The notes below the pieces were generated by a model that saw nothing but the letters and a program-made list of their open reading frames with translations, made no database searches and had not been told where the DNA came from. The translations under genes were made by a program, and so were the position numbers. Below, piece by piece: positions 44,866 through 54,224 of a DNA stretch of 64,000 nucleotides. Source of the stretch: Ahniella affigens (GTDB taxonomy: Bacteria > Pseudomonadota > Gammaproteobacteria > Xanthomonadales > Ahniellaceae); assembly GCF_003015185.1 (NCBI RefSeq), contig NZ_CP027860.1:2170001-2234000 (forward strand). The letters run 5' to 3'. How positions within the stretch are numbered: the first letter of the stretch is position 1; every line of letters begins with the position of its first letter.

Positions 44866-45693
44866 TCACGCGGCCACCGGCACATTGAGAGTTGCCGCCA
44901 AGGCGTCCCAAAGGGCGATTCGAGCTTTGACCGCACTAATGGCGGCGCGAACCAAGGCCATTCGCTGCTCTAAGTGATCGCCGACAATGTCATCGATAAT
45001 GGCTTCTGCGGCTGGGCCATGAGCGTCGCCATCGAGCTCGATGTGTCGCTTCAGGTAGTACACGAACGTGGGCACAGTCGACTCATCAATGGTCCACTTC
45101 GAGAGCAAGGCCTCGAACATCCGCGGGATCACATTTTCCCGGCCATAGAAGAAGCTGCCAAGGACTTCGGCAGTAGTGCCGGATTCAGCGGTCGCAAGGG
45201 TCGCGCGAACAAAGTCACCAATCGGTGCAGGCACCTTGACGCGTCGCAGCGCCTCTGGGACGTCGCCGGTGGCGGCCAGCTCGGCCAGGAACGCGCGGAT
45301 TTCGACAGGATCAGCGCCGACTTCCTTCATCCCATCCAAGTACAAATCGTAGTGGCTGGCATGCGCGTGATCGGGGGTCTCATCCGACTCTTCGCCGAGC
45401 ACGATTTCATTGATCAGGCGGGCAGCCTTTGGATATTTCGGCGGCATCCACGGCAGCGACACACAGGTCAGATCGATTTGCAGGCGCTTGACTAGGGACA
45501 TGAAATCCCAGACCGCAAAGACATGCCAACGCATGAACGTTCGCAGGTCTTCAGGTGTGTGCACCAGTGCAAACACCGGGTGGACATGTAGGGCGGCGCT
45601 GTGCTGCCGGAGCTCGGCAAGCGCAGCAGGGTATTGGTCGGCCAAAGTGGCCGTAGGCGGCGTGGCGGGTACAGACAAGGGAGCGATTAACAT
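44866..45693 (-). CDS. DUF3050 protein, haem-oxygenase-like fold
   Basis: 275 aa. DUF3050 features are clear: HVHPVFALVHTPEDLRTFMRWHVFAVWDFMSLVKRLQ split across the first helices, EIVLGEESDE near 117-126, HASHYDLYLDGM, and HIELDGDAHGPAAE near 215-228. The His/Glu/Asp residues on these helices could bind two metals as in haem-oxygenase-like diiron enzymes, a family that includes fatty-acid decarboxylases and amine or thiazole-forming oxygenases. The enzyme sits beside a flavin reductase gene that could supply electrons. This suggests an oxidative step on a lipid-like substrate; the actual reaction is unknown. Confidence 0.75.
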   Translation of the reverse strand: MLIAPLSVPATPPTATLADQYPAALAELRQHSAALHVHPVFALVHTPEDLRTFMRWHVFAVWDFMSLVKRLQIDLTCVSLPWMPPKYPKAARLINEIVLGEESDETPDHAHASHYDLYLDGMKEVGADPVEIRAFLAELAATGDVPEALRRVKVPAPIGDFVRATLATAESGTTAEVLGSFFYGRENVIPRMFEALLSKWTIDESTVPTFVYYLKRHIELDGDAHGPAAEAIIDDIVGDHLEQRMALVRAAISAVKARIALWDALAATLNVPVAA

Positions 45694-45732
45694 GGGCGGG
45701 CCTCAACAATTCAAGTCGTTACAGGAGAAGGG

Positions 45733-46464
45733 TTAAAAGGGTTCATTGCGCGCACGAAAGATTTCGATCCAGTCGCAATGAAACTGTTCGAATGGCAGTC
45801 CATGGGCTTGCAACGTGCGGTAGACGGCGCGCGCCATGGCGGCCGAGCCGCTGCAAAATACAGAGAGGCTGGCAAAGCTGGGGTGTTCCCGTTTGGCCAC
45901 GAGATGCGGCAATCCGATGGCACCTGGCCAGCTCGAAGACGCCTGTTCGACGACTGGGCGATAGTGCAGGCGAGGATGTGCGGCCGCCAAGGCCCGGAGT
46001 TCAGCATCCAGAAACAGCGCCTCGGGGCTGGTTCCGCCCCAGTACAACCAGATCTCTCGGGATTCGCCGCGAGCAATCGACGAGGTAATCATTGCGCGCA
46101 TAGGCGAAATTCCGGTCCCCCCGGCGATCATCACGACTGGACGCGGATCCTCGGGCAGACAACAGTTCCCAAATGGTAGCTGGCAGGTGATCGTTGTGCC
46201 GGGACGAAAGTGTCCGAGCAGCACTTGTGATGCGGGGCGGTCTGGTGACACCCGGACCTGGAGCTCGATATGTTCGGCTTCGGGCGGGCTCGCTATGGAC
46301 AAGGCCCTTAACGTGCCATCGGGGAGTTGAACCTTGAGATACTGGCCGGCGCGATAGCGCGGAGCTTTAGCCTGACTGGGTATGAGCCGAACTTGTACGA
46401 CGTCCGCCGTTAAGGCAGCACACTGGCGTACCTCAAAGGCGATGGCGGATGAAGCGACCGTCAT
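45733..46464 (-). CDS. ferredoxin/flavin reductase-like FAD-NAD(P)H oxidoreductase
   Basis: 243 aa. The FAD-binding barrel has YRAGQYLKVQLPDG and RALSIASPPEA (RxxS motif). The nucleotide half has VVMIAGGTGISPMRAM, LYWGGTSPEALF and FCSGSAAMARAVYRTL, as in Fre/LuxG-type flavin reductases. No 2Fe-2S motif is present. It overlaps the SRPBCC gene by 4 bp and is 39 bp before DUF3050, so it probably feeds electrons to that putative oxygenase. Confidence 0.82.
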   Translation of the reverse strand: MTVASSAIAFEVRQCAALTADVVQVRLIPSQAKAPRYRAGQYLKVQLPDGTLRALSIASPPEAEHIELQVRVSPDRPASQVLLGHFRPGTTITCQLPFGNCCLPEDPRPVVMIAGGTGISPMRAMITSSIARGESREIWLYWGGTSPEALFLDAELRALAAAHPRLHYRPVVEQASSSWPGAIGLPHLVAKREHPSFASLSVFCSGSAAMARAVYRTLQAHGLPFEQFHCDWIEIFRARNEPF

Positions 46465-46949
46465 GGCTGCGTCCGCGTCGAATAGGCCGCTGACACTTCC
46501 TGCTGTAGGTTGCGTAGCAGTGCGAGCATGTCTTGGCTGGACTCGCGTTTGGCGATGACCTGGACAATCTTGGCGGTAATCAAGGAAATGTTGAGATCAA
46601 AACGAATTCGTTCCGACACCGTGACACGCGTCTTCGTTGCGTCCAAGGCAGCAAATTGCACCCGGGCGTCGACCTCGACATTCCGTTCTGGCCCTGGCAC
46701 TGACTGCCAAGTCAAGGTGCGGGGTGTTTCGAACGAATACTGCAAGCGATACCGTGGCGTGATTTCCAGCCCCAGTTCGCGCTGCGTCTGCAGGGTAAAG
46801 TCGAGGGTCTGCGCCGAAATGCGCTCGTAAGCTGCCACCTTGGGCGTGCACCGGGCAATAACCAAGAGGTCCTGAAACACCGCTACCACATGCTCCACGG
46901 CGTGGGGGAAGACATGCTCGACTTCGTATTGGAACTTAATAGCCTGCAT
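46461..46949 (-). CDS. SRPBCC (START/cyclase-like) ligand-binding protein
   Basis: 162 aa with the SRPBCC pattern: YEVEHVFPHAVEHVVAVFQDL at the start, a curved-sheet middle (YRLQYSFETPRTLTWQSVPG, VEVDARVQFAALD), and a long C-terminal helix (ALLRNLQQEVSAAYS). Members bind hydrophobic molecules and some act as cyclases. It overlaps the exporter gene by 14 bp and the flavin reductase by 4 bp, so it is part of the same operon. A second SRPBCC gene lies at 52492-52956. The ligand is unknown. Confidence 0.72.
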   Translation of the reverse strand: MQAIKFQYEVEHVFPHAVEHVVAVFQDLLVIARCTPKVAAYERISAQTLDFTLQTQRELGLEITPRYRLQYSFETPRTLTWQSVPGPERNVEVDARVQFAALDATKTRVTVSERIRFDLNISLITAKIVQVIAKRESSQDMLALLRNLQQEVSAAYSTRTQP

Positions 46950-49269
46950 CGGCAGCCACCTGTGTGGTGAGCGTAGGCTGGGCGCGATGCCGAAATCGCC
47001 AAGCCAGCATGGCTGGGATCATCGTAAAGGTTGCCAGTCCAGAGAACAGCATATTGATGCCGACCAAGTAGCCGAAGTTCTGAATCGGCGTAAACGTCGA
47101 GAACAGGAACGCGGCAAAACCAAAGACGGTCACGGCAATCGTGAAGAGAATCGCTGGCCCCGAATTATGGATCGCTTCCTTGACCGCACTGTGGACCGCG
47201 CCGGTCGGATGATGGGCTTCGGCACTACGGTAGTGGTAAAGAAAGTGGTAGGCGAAGTCGATGCCGATGCCAATGGTGATGCCAGTGATCACAGCGGTCG
47301 AAACTTCGAGGCGTATTCCAAAGACGGCCATCAGGGCAAAGGTCGCCAGAATTGCGAGACTGATTGGGATCGTCGCGAGCAAGGCATAACGCCAGGATCG
47401 GAAAAAAATGGCGCAGAGCAAAAAGATCATGACGACTGAGGAGATGATGTTCTGGATCTTGCCGACGATGATGTAATCCATTTGGGCAAGCCAAACCAAC
47501 AAGTTGCCGCCATACTCGACATGAATCTCGTGGTTCGGAAGTCCTGCCGCAAACGTTTTGAGTTGCTCGTAGATCGCGACGTGCGCCTCCTGCTCTGAGG
47601 TTTTGACTGGGATGTAGACTTTCACTCGGCGATTGTCATAGTCGACCAGATCTGAGAAGTCTTCCGGCGAGCTGGAGATGGAATACAGCAACAGGTATTG
47701 GGCCGCCTGGTCGAAGGATTCGGGAATCTGACCGTCCGTCCGGTTTTGGATCACCGCATCGATCCGTTTCAGCACATCGACGAAGGACATGGTCTTGCCG
47801 ACATTTGGCAGCGACTCGGCGTAGTTCTGGATGGCCTCGACGCGTTGCAGGAATCGAGGATCCTGCACGCCGTCTTGCTCCGGAGCCTCGATCAATAGAT
47901 CGAAGTAGCGCGATCCGCCCAGTCGAGCGTCAAAATAGGCCATGTCCGTCTTGATTGGATGACCATCGGGGAGGTAGTCAGCAAAATTGGCGCCAGTTCG
48001 GAGCCAGCCGAGCGCCACAAGCGAAAATATCAAGACTGCGGCATAGCCCGCCAACGTCAGACTCGGTCGGGCCATGCTCAGTGCTGCCATTCGGGTCAAC
48101 TGTCGTTGCGACCACTGGGTCACTGCTTGTGCGCCTGCGGGACTGGACCTCAGCCCGGCACGACCCGCGGCGGGCTCAAAGCCGCGCAGCAATGTCGGCA
48201 GCAAGGTCACCACGACGATCAGTGCGGCGATTGTGCCAATGCCGGTCACGACACCCAGTTCGGCAATGGCGGTGACTTTGAAAACGAGCAAAGAGATGGC
48301 ACCGACTGCGGATGTCAAACAAGCAATGACCAACGGAAACGCGACCTTGGCCATCGCTTCAGCCAGTGCGATCACCGTTGAAGCCTGGTTGGGTCGTTCC
48401 TCCAGCAACGTCTGTACGACATAGATGGCATAGGAGCCAGCTGTGATGGCGATCAAGATTGGGATCGAGGTCGTGACGACTGTTATTGGGTAGCCCATCC
48501 AACCTTGCAGGCCCATGGTCCAAACAATGCCGATAATCGTGGTCACGACACTGGCCAGGACCAAACGCGTATTGCGAAAGACGAGGAAGAGCACGATCAA
48601 CTGAATCACGACTGCCAGCGGAAACAGCACCAAGGCGTCCGTCTGGATACCGCGATCAATGGCTTCGGACAGGATGAGGTCGCCAATAATCCGGACCTTG
48701 AAAGCAGATCGGTAGGGTTCCAAGATTCGATAGGTGTCTTCAAAGACTTCCGCTTGGTTCGAGCCGCGAACAACGTTGATCAGAATGAGCGAGGCCTTGC
48801 CGTCCTCCGACACGGCGAAACCATCAATCAAGGGGTTCGAGGTCGCATGATGGCGAACCGCCGCGGCAACCTCGGGGGTCAGTGCTTCGGCACCATACAA
48901 TGTACCGACCTCCAGGCCCTCATCAGTCCCTTCGATATTCTTGATGGTCGCAAGACTCTTGATTTCGTTGCCGACGACCCAAGGCAGACCGACGAAGGCA
49001 TTGGCAATTTCCCGAGTCGCAGTCAATGAGGGCAGCGAGAAGGCGTCGTCGCTTTCTAGGGACACCAGGACGCGGTCCTTGCTGCCGAAGATCGCTTCGA
49101 AGCGATCATTAGTCTGCACAATTGGGTCGTCGGCGGGCAGGTCAGCGTCATCGTTGTTGCGAAGGCTCAGTTTGCTGATCCCGATCGCCATGACAATCAA
49201 CAGCACGGCATGACTGAGCAGCACCCATACTGGCGGCAGAGTTGCTAGGCGCTTGAAAAGGCTGTTCAA
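46936..49269 (-). CDS. MMPL/RND-family lipid-type exporter
   Basis: 777 aa from TTG 49269, which overlaps the upstream stop as TTGA and has GGAG 8 nt before it. The arrangement is that of HpnN/MMPL transporters: one span near 15-32, a periplasmic loop, a block of five spans (about 210-350), a second span-loop-block repeat (about 405-425 and 620-760), with GIGIDFAYHFLYHY in the second block. These pumps move lipids, hopanoids or lipid-like metabolites by proton force. With the LolA-like and beta-barrel genes just upstream it probably forms an export route to the outer membrane for the product of this cluster. Confidence 0.9.
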   Translation of the reverse strand: MNSLFKRLATLPPVWVLLSHAVLLIVMAIGISKLSLRNNDDADLPADDPIVQTNDRFEAIFGSKDRVLVSLESDDAFSLPSLTATREIANAFVGLPWVVGNEIKSLATIKNIEGTDEGLEVGTLYGAEALTPEVAAAVRHHATSNPLIDGFAVSEDGKASLILINVVRGSNQAEVFEDTYRILEPYRSAFKVRIIGDLILSEAIDRGIQTDALVLFPLAVVIQLIVLFLVFRNTRLVLASVVTTIIGIVWTMGLQGWMGYPITVVTTSIPILIAITAGSYAIYVVQTLLEERPNQASTVIALAEAMAKVAFPLVIACLTSAVGAISLLVFKVTAIAELGVVTGIGTIAALIVVVTLLPTLLRGFEPAAGRAGLRSSPAGAQAVTQWSQRQLTRMAALSMARPSLTLAGYAAVLIFSLVALGWLRTGANFADYLPDGHPIKTDMAYFDARLGGSRYFDLLIEAPEQDGVQDPRFLQRVEAIQNYAESLPNVGKTMSFVDVLKRIDAVIQNRTDGQIPESFDQAAQYLLLYSISSSPEDFSDLVDYDNRRVKVYIPVKTSEQEAHVAIYEQLKTFAAGLPNHEIHVEYGGNLLVWLAQMDYIIVGKIQNIISSVVMIFLLCAIFFRSWRYALLATIPISLAILATFALMAVFGIRLEVSTAVITGITIGIGIDFAYHFLYHYRSAEAHHPTGAVHSAVKEAIHNSGPAILFTIAVTVFGFAAFLFSTFTPIQNFGYLVGINMLFSGLATFTMIPAMLAWRFRHRAQPTLTTQVAADAGY

Positions 49270-50525
49270 AACGTGTACTCCAATCGAAGGCCGAGTCGGT
49301 CATTGCGGGTGTACTGACCGAAGAAGGTTTCGGCGTCCCCGCCCAGCACGTCGGTCGTCACGAAAAGATCGAGTTGATCGTTAAAGCCGTGCCGGTACTC
49401 GAACAGCAGGGCGTTCTGTGACTGAAGGTGGTCATAGACCACATCGGCGACTACGCTGTCGTGATCGCCCAAGGTCACATCAACTCGCGCCAGAAACGCG
49501 TTGGCAAGGATGTGACGCAAGTCTTCCTTGTTCCAGTCCTGACCGTCCCGTGCGAACTGTTTGCTGTACTCAAACGCCAGATAGGTTTCTTGCCCAAAGA
49601 GCCCATGCTCAAGACTTAAGTCAAATCCGGCCACAATATGATCGTAGTCATCTCGGCGACCGTCTTCGAAACGCCGCTTGATCCGTGCGGCTTCGATCCG
49701 CAGCACGGCCTTCCCGACGAGCAGTTCTGCATCGGCACCCCAGGCCTGTTTATGAGCGAAGGTCTGATCAATCTCAACTTGTAGACCGGACGGGCCCAGA
49801 ATCGGGGCACGACTATCAAAGGTAGGCAAGGTATCTTCGCCATCGAACCACGACAGCGCATAACTGAAGCCTTCGCCTTCATGATTGAGCTTGAATTGGG
49901 TTTGCGGCGCGCCGAGGTGAGTAGCGTCGTAGTCCGCCCAAGAGTAGGCAATGGGCACAATGGTGCCATCGCCAAGATCTGCGCTGGCTGGGAGTTGGAA
50001 GAACCAGCGGGAATCGGGGTGGGGCATCAGGCTCTTGGTATGGACAGGCGTGGTCACAAACGTTGCTTGCCAATTGTCGAGAAACCAAGCCAAGCGCATT
50101 GCGTCAACGGCGCGCACGCGATCCGTTGCGAGCAAGGCGTCGCGAGAGTCGCGAGCGTCAAAGACATCGGTTGGGTTTACCAAAGTCGCCCGGCCCCCGC
50201 GCACCAGCTGGCGGCCCAGCGTGAGGTCGATTGGGCCGAGCGCCCGCTGCGCTCGAAGTTCGAGCAGAGCGACCGTATCGTCGTACTCATTGCGATCGCG
50301 CTCTGGATTTTCCTCGGCGCGAGCAAGGCCCGTCAGGGTCCACCCACCGAGTTCATGCTGAGCTTCAAACAGCGCGGAAACGCCCGCCAAGTTGCGGGCT
50401 TGGTCTTCCGACGGGTCACTCGTCATCATCGTGCTCACGCTCAGCGTCGTCGTGGTTTCCAGAGCCCACGCCGGAGCGCTGGCGGCGCCCATCACAATTG
50501 TCGGAACAGTCAGCCAATTGCGCAT
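49266..50525 (-). CDS. outer-membrane beta-barrel protein
   Basis: 419 aa with a signal peptide (residues 1-21, cleavage after AWA). The mature part is a run of amphipathic strands with girdle aromatics (LTGLARAEENPE, FSYALSWFDGED, TYLAFEYSKQFARDG, HDSVVADVVYDHLQ) and ends RLGLRLEYTF, the C-terminal Phe that BAM recognises. It resembles the porin-like proteins that accompany MMPL/LolA transporter pairs. It shares 4 bp with the exporter gene. Likely role: passage of the exported molecule across the outer membrane. Confidence 0.82.
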   Translation of the reverse strand: MRNWLTVPTIVMGAASAPAWALETTTTLSVSTMMTSDPSEDQARNLAGVSALFEAQHELGGWTLTGLARAEENPERDRNEYDDTVALLELRAQRALGPIDLTLGRQLVRGGRATLVNPTDVFDARDSRDALLATDRVRAVDAMRLAWFLDNWQATFVTTPVHTKSLMPHPDSRWFFQLPASADLGDGTIVPIAYSWADYDATHLGAPQTQFKLNHEGEGFSYALSWFDGEDTLPTFDSRAPILGPSGLQVEIDQTFAHKQAWGADAELLVGKAVLRIEAARIKRRFEDGRRDDYDHIVAGFDLSLEHGLFGQETYLAFEYSKQFARDGQDWNKEDLRHILANAFLARVDVTLGDHDSVVADVVYDHLQSQNALLFEYRHGFNDQLDLFVTTDVLGGDAETFFGQYTRNDRLGLRLEYTF

Positions 50526-50531
50526 TGCTCA

Positions 50532-51335
50532 TCACCCCTTGGTCAAAGCCCGCTGAGACACGTCATCCTCGGACACTCCAGTATCAATCTGATAGCCCTG
50601 AAACGCCATGACAGTCGTGTGCTGGTTGATAAGATCGACCATCTGCATTCGAAATGGTCGAAGTGCACCATTGGCATGGACGGACTGAAAGTCGCTGGCT
50701 GTAAATGACTTGGCGTGAATGCCGGCTTTGTTGTAGTACTCGATGCGGAGCACCATGTGTGTGCGCGTATCGAGCGTGATCAGGCGTTTGCCATAGCCAC
50801 TCTCAATCCTTTCTTGTTCGGTTCGCGGTGTTGCGATGACCGTGACGCACTGCGTGCCGCAGTCTTGCGTTGCTGGAAAGGCATAGTCATATTTTTCTGG
50901 CTCTTCGGTTACCAAGTCTTCGTATGCGAAGTCGGTACCCATAAACGTGTCCGACTTGTCTGAGCCCGAAATGCGGCGGGTTTTCTTCAATGCCGGCAAG
51001 AACAGCCAACGTTCATCGTCGCGATCCTTATTCTCAAACGTCAGCAGGCTGGTGCCCTTGATGGCTTTAGGCAGGTCAAACGTGACCAGCGAGCGTTTGT
51101 CGCCCGAGGCCAGAGTCAGTGTGATCCAGTGCAAAGTTCGCTCTTGCACTTTGCCCTGGGGGTTGGTCAGGGTGATCCGGACCGTGGTCCGTTCATCTTT
51201 CGAGGCTTCCGCCTCGATATTGGCCAGAATGTGGGATCGGGCATCAGAGGGTGCAGCGACAGCCAACTGGGGGAGTAAAATTGGAGCGAGTGCAAGCACA
51301 CTGTGAATGGCGATAGTGTTCAGAAAGCGAAACAT
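50532..51335 (-). CDS. LolA-like outer-membrane lipoprotein-sorting protein
   Basis: ATG 51335 gives 267 aa with a signal peptide (IHSVLALAPILLPQLAVAAP). The body is the curved LolA/LppX-type sheet: TVRITLTNPQGKVQERTLHW, KRSLVTFDLPKAIKGTSLLTFEN, DERWLFLPALKKTRRISGSDKSDTFMGTDFAYEDL (here given in parts of the 60-150 region), and VLRIEYYNKAG. The GSDK...FMGTDF...EDL pattern is the hallmark of the version linked to MMPL pumps. It likely carries the lipid-like cargo across the periplasm between exporter and barrel. Confidence 0.85.
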   Translation of the reverse strand: MFRFLNTIAIHSVLALAPILLPQLAVAAPSDARSHILANIEAEASKDERTTVRITLTNPQGKVQERTLHWITLTLASGDKRSLVTFDLPKAIKGTSLLTFENKDRDDERWLFLPALKKTRRISGSDKSDTFMGTDFAYEDLVTEEPEKYDYAFPATQDCGTQCVTVIATPRTEQERIESGYGKRLITLDTRTHMVLRIEYYNKAGIHAKSFTASDFQSVHANGALRPFRMQMVDLINQHTTVMAFQGYQIDTGVSEDDVSQRALTKG

Positions 51336-51367
51336 GGCAATCCTTGTCGTGGCTGATTCCGGGCTGG

Positions 51368-52495
51368 TTAGCACAGCACCAAAGGGGCACCACGTAACCA
51401 GCGCGCGAGGTAGTCGTGCATGGAAACGCGGGAGGGAGGATGGAAGGCCAGAGCCTTGCTGGCTGCCAGCAAGTAGGCGACTTCGGGGTCCATCACAAAA
51501 CGCAAGCCGCCCATGCCCTCAACTGCACGCGCCGCTGCGGCATCGAGGAGGTCTTGGGTCGTATAACGGGTCAACAGAATGCGACCTAACAGATCCGACT
51601 GCTGATCGGGCGGGGCCTGCTCGAACTCGGTCGCGAGTTGCAGCAGGGCTTGGGTCGAACAAGTTAGGCGCGAGGCGACAAACACCAAGTCAGGACTGGT
51701 GGCCCGAGGTGCTTCCAGCAGTTTTTCCAGTAGCCGCGAGCCAATACCGAGGTAACTGGCTGTCAACAAGAGTTCGAACCAAATGAAGCCGGCCAGTTGC
51801 ACTTGATCGAGCTCATCGCGTGATCCGGAGTAGGAGATCATCTTCTCGTGAACGAGTACATTGTCGAACACGACTTCTTCGGACTCGGCAGCAGCGAGAA
51901 TGGGGGAGTTCCAGAACTTGCGAACTTCGATGCCGGGGGTATCCGCCGGAATCAGCGCAACCGCGAGCTTCGAGCCATCGGCAGAGGGGACCCGAATCGA
52001 CAGCGTGATCAGTTCCATGGATCGAGCCAAACTACAGGGTTTTTTCGAGCCGCTAATCCGGAAGTTGGAACCCAGAGGTTGGGCCTCCAGGAAGGGTTCC
52101 AGGATGCTCGCGCCGGCCGCGCCCTCGGCGAATGCCGAAGCAACCAGCAACTGGCCTTCGGCGATCGCCTGTAACAGCATCCATTCGACGCCGGACGAGG
52201 CTTTTGCCATTTCGACCAAGGTCGCAACAGAGAACTGATGCATGTTGATAGCGATGGCAAGTGAGGGCGACAGCGCGCCCAAGGCGCGCTGCGCCCGAAC
52301 CAGCGCGGGGGCGGACAGCCCTTTGCCGCCATGACTTTTCGGAATCGCCATGTCCACCCCTCCATGGGCCTTAAACAGTCCGAGCAACGGGCTATCCGCC
52401 CCTTCGCGATCGGCGAATGGACAATTCTGGACCGCGGCGACGAACCCCGGCATTGCGCATTCCAGCACGGCGTAGTCGGCATCCAGAATGCTCAC
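51368..52495 (-). CDS. acyl-CoA dehydrogenase-family oxidoreductase
   Basis: GTG 52495 overlaps the SRPBCC stop as GTGA, giving 375 aa; the frame open to 52687 is not used. It has an acyl-CoA dehydrogenase fold: an N-terminal helical domain, VASAFAEGAAGASI and ISGSKKPCSLA (beta domain binding flavin and substrate), VFDNVLVHEKMI, then a helical C-terminal half with ALLQLATEF. The usual catalytic Glu region is not obvious, so it may use another substrate type, such as an acyl carrier protein-bound chain. Place in a lipid-like cluster suggests it inserts or uses a double bond. Confidence 0.75.
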   Translation of the reverse strand: MSILDADYAVLECAMPGFVAAVQNCPFADREGADSPLLGLFKAHGGVDMAIPKSHGGKGLSAPALVRAQRALGALSPSLAIAINMHQFSVATLVEMAKASSGVEWMLLQAIAEGQLLVASAFAEGAAGASILEPFLEAQPLGSNFRISGSKKPCSLARSMELITLSIRVPSADGSKLAVALIPADTPGIEVRKFWNSPILAAAESEEVVFDNVLVHEKMISYSGSRDELDQVQLAGFIWFELLLTASYLGIGSRLLEKLLEAPRATSPDLVFVASRLTCSTQALLQLATEFEQAPPDQQSDLLGRILLTRYTTQDLLDAAAARAVEGMGGLRFVMDPEVAYLLAASKALAFHPPSRVSMHDYLARWLRGAPLVLC

Positions 52496-52956
52496 GCCGC
52501 CCCCACTGCAGTCGCCGGATGGGCGCGCACATGGCCGGCAAACAGCCCGTTGACGATCGACGTGATGTTTTCGCGCAGTGCCTGCACGGCGATCGGCTCG
52601 AGCAATGCTGCCAGTTGCGGTAGGCCAAGATCCAAAATTGCGTGAAACGTCAATTCCGTACCCTGGTCTAAAGGGTCGGCCTGCCAATGTCCGTCAAATA
52701 CTGCGAGATCACCCTTGGTCTGCGAAAAGTCGATACGGCGTTCTGCTGGCGAAAACGCGTCGCGCTCGTGCCATCGCAACAGGCCATCGCGAAATTTCAC
52801 TTCCCAGAAGCTCTCGCAGAAATTGGCTTGCACGTTGTACAGCTCGACCTTGCGGACGGCGTCCGCGTAGGTCTCATAACTGGGAAAATCGGCAATAACT
52901 TCGTACACAGAGGTGGCAGGTTGCGCAATGAAGAAGCGCAGCTCGACGGTTTTCAT
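52492..52956 (-). CDS. second SRPBCC ligand-binding protein (COQ10-like)
   Basis: 154 aa. Start pattern VELRFFIAQPATSVYEVIADFPSYETYADAV resembles COQ10/polyketide-cyclase-type SRPBCC proteins, followed by ANFCESFWEVKF, RRIDFSQTKGDLAVFDGHW and a long last helix. It overlaps the aminotransferase stop (ATGA) and the acyl-CoA dehydrogenase start (GTGA). It differs clearly from the first SRPBCC protein, so the pathway may hold two hydrophobic intermediates. Confidence 0.75.
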   Translation of the reverse strand: MKTVELRFFIAQPATSVYEVIADFPSYETYADAVRKVELYNVQANFCESFWEVKFRDGLLRWHERDAFSPAERRIDFSQTKGDLAVFDGHWQADPLDQGTELTFHAILDLGLPQLAALLEPIAVQALRENITSIVNGLFAGHVRAHPATAVGAA

Positions 52957-54224
52957 GCGAGGTGTTCCTTAGATCCGAAATAGCGGTGATGAATGGCGAG
53001 GAGCGCGTCCTCTGCTGCGGTCAGCAGTTCGGCGACATTGGCGTCGCTGAGGGTGACCGGCGGCGTCAAACGTGCCGTGGCATGGGCGTTTAGGGAATGG
53101 GAAATGAGGACGTGATGGGCAACCATTTCGAGCAGGAACTCGCCCGCAAACGCCTCCTCCGAAAACTCCAGCGCGAGGAGCAGACCGCGGCCACGGATAG
53201 CCTTGAGAAAGGGGAACTGCCTCCGCGCCTGAATGGCATTCAGGCCATTCCGAATTTGATCGCCCAGCTGACGCGCGCGCTGTGGGGCGTCCAAAGCAAT
53301 CAGTGCCTCGATGGTGGCGCTCACGACCGCAGACACTAACGGCGACCCCGCGAAAGTCGAGGTGTGTACCAGCGGATTGCGGTTGAAGGCTTCATAAAGC
53401 TCAGCGCGACAGAGCACGGCACTGACCGGCACAATGCCGCCCGAAAGCGCCTTGCCGCAGAGCAGGATGTCAGGTGTGACGCCTTCGTCCTGACAGGCCC
53501 ACCAACTTCCGGTACGACCAAGCCCCGTGGAAATTTCGTCGATGATCAACAAGGCGCCACGCTGACGACACAGGTCTTCGACCGCCTTCAGATAGCCAGC
53601 AGGCGGCAGGATCACGCCGGCCTCAGACTGAATAGGCTCTAAGACCACGGCGGTCTCCGAGCCGGTGTCGGCCAATGCGTGGGCGAGCGCGTCGACATCG
53701 CCATAGTCAACAAAGCTGACCCCGGGCAGCAAGGGCGCGAAGGGCAGCCGATACTTAGGGCTGTGGGTCAGACTCAGGGCACCTAGCGTCTTGCCATGGA
53801 AACCGCCCTTCATCGCAACGAAGCGTTGCCGACCATTGACTTTGGCCAGCTTGATCGCGGCTTCAACCGCCTCCGCACCGGAGTTGGCCAGCCACACATA
53901 CGACAGCCCGGAGGGCGCAATCTGTGCGAGGGCCTTTGCGGCTTCCGCTTGCTGTCGGTTGACCAACAGCCGGGAGCCTAAGGCTACATGCTCAAGCTGC
54001 TGGTAGGCTGCTTGTAAAACTCGTGGATGCTTGCGACCGAGCAGGAACACGCAATAGCCGCCACAGTCCAGGTAGCGCGTGCCCTGATGGTCGAGCACAT
54101 GCGCGCCATCGGCGGTCGCCTCTACCCCCAAATTGAGTAGGCGCATCAACCTTGCCATGCCACGATTGACGTGATCATGGTGGGTATCAATCAATTCTTC
54201 GACATCAGGAATCAGGGCGATCAC
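52953..54224 (-). CDS. class III PLP aminotransferase
   Basis: 423 aa from GTG 54224 (GTGA overlap with the reductase frame). Class III hallmarks: WLANSGAEAVEAAIKLA (116-area phosphate site), GGFHGKTLGALSLTH, LLIIDEISTGLGRTGSWWA (Asp of the PLP ring) and Lys258 in LLCGKALSGG. Members move amino groups from or to omega or terminal positions, such as putrescine, ornithine or fatty aldehydes. Next to a reductase that could make an aldehyde, it might make a terminal amine on a lipid chain; that is inference. Confidence 0.88.
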   Translation of the reverse strand: MIALIPDVEELIDTHHDHVNRGMARLMRLLNLGVEATADGAHVLDHQGTRYLDCGGYCVFLLGRKHPRVLQAAYQQLEHVALGSRLLVNRQQAEAAKALAQIAPSGLSYVWLANSGAEAVEAAIKLAKVNGRQRFVAMKGGFHGKTLGALSLTHSPKYRLPFAPLLPGVSFVDYGDVDALAHALADTGSETAVVLEPIQSEAGVILPPAGYLKAVEDLCRQRGALLIIDEISTGLGRTGSWWACQDEGVTPDILLCGKALSGGIVPVSAVLCRAELYEAFNRNPLVHTSTFAGSPLVSAVVSATIEALIALDAPQRARQLGDQIRNGLNAIQARRQFPFLKAIRGRGLLLALEFSEEAFAGEFLLEMVAHHVLISHSLNAHATARLTPPVTLSDANVAELLTAAEDALLAIHHRYFGSKEHLA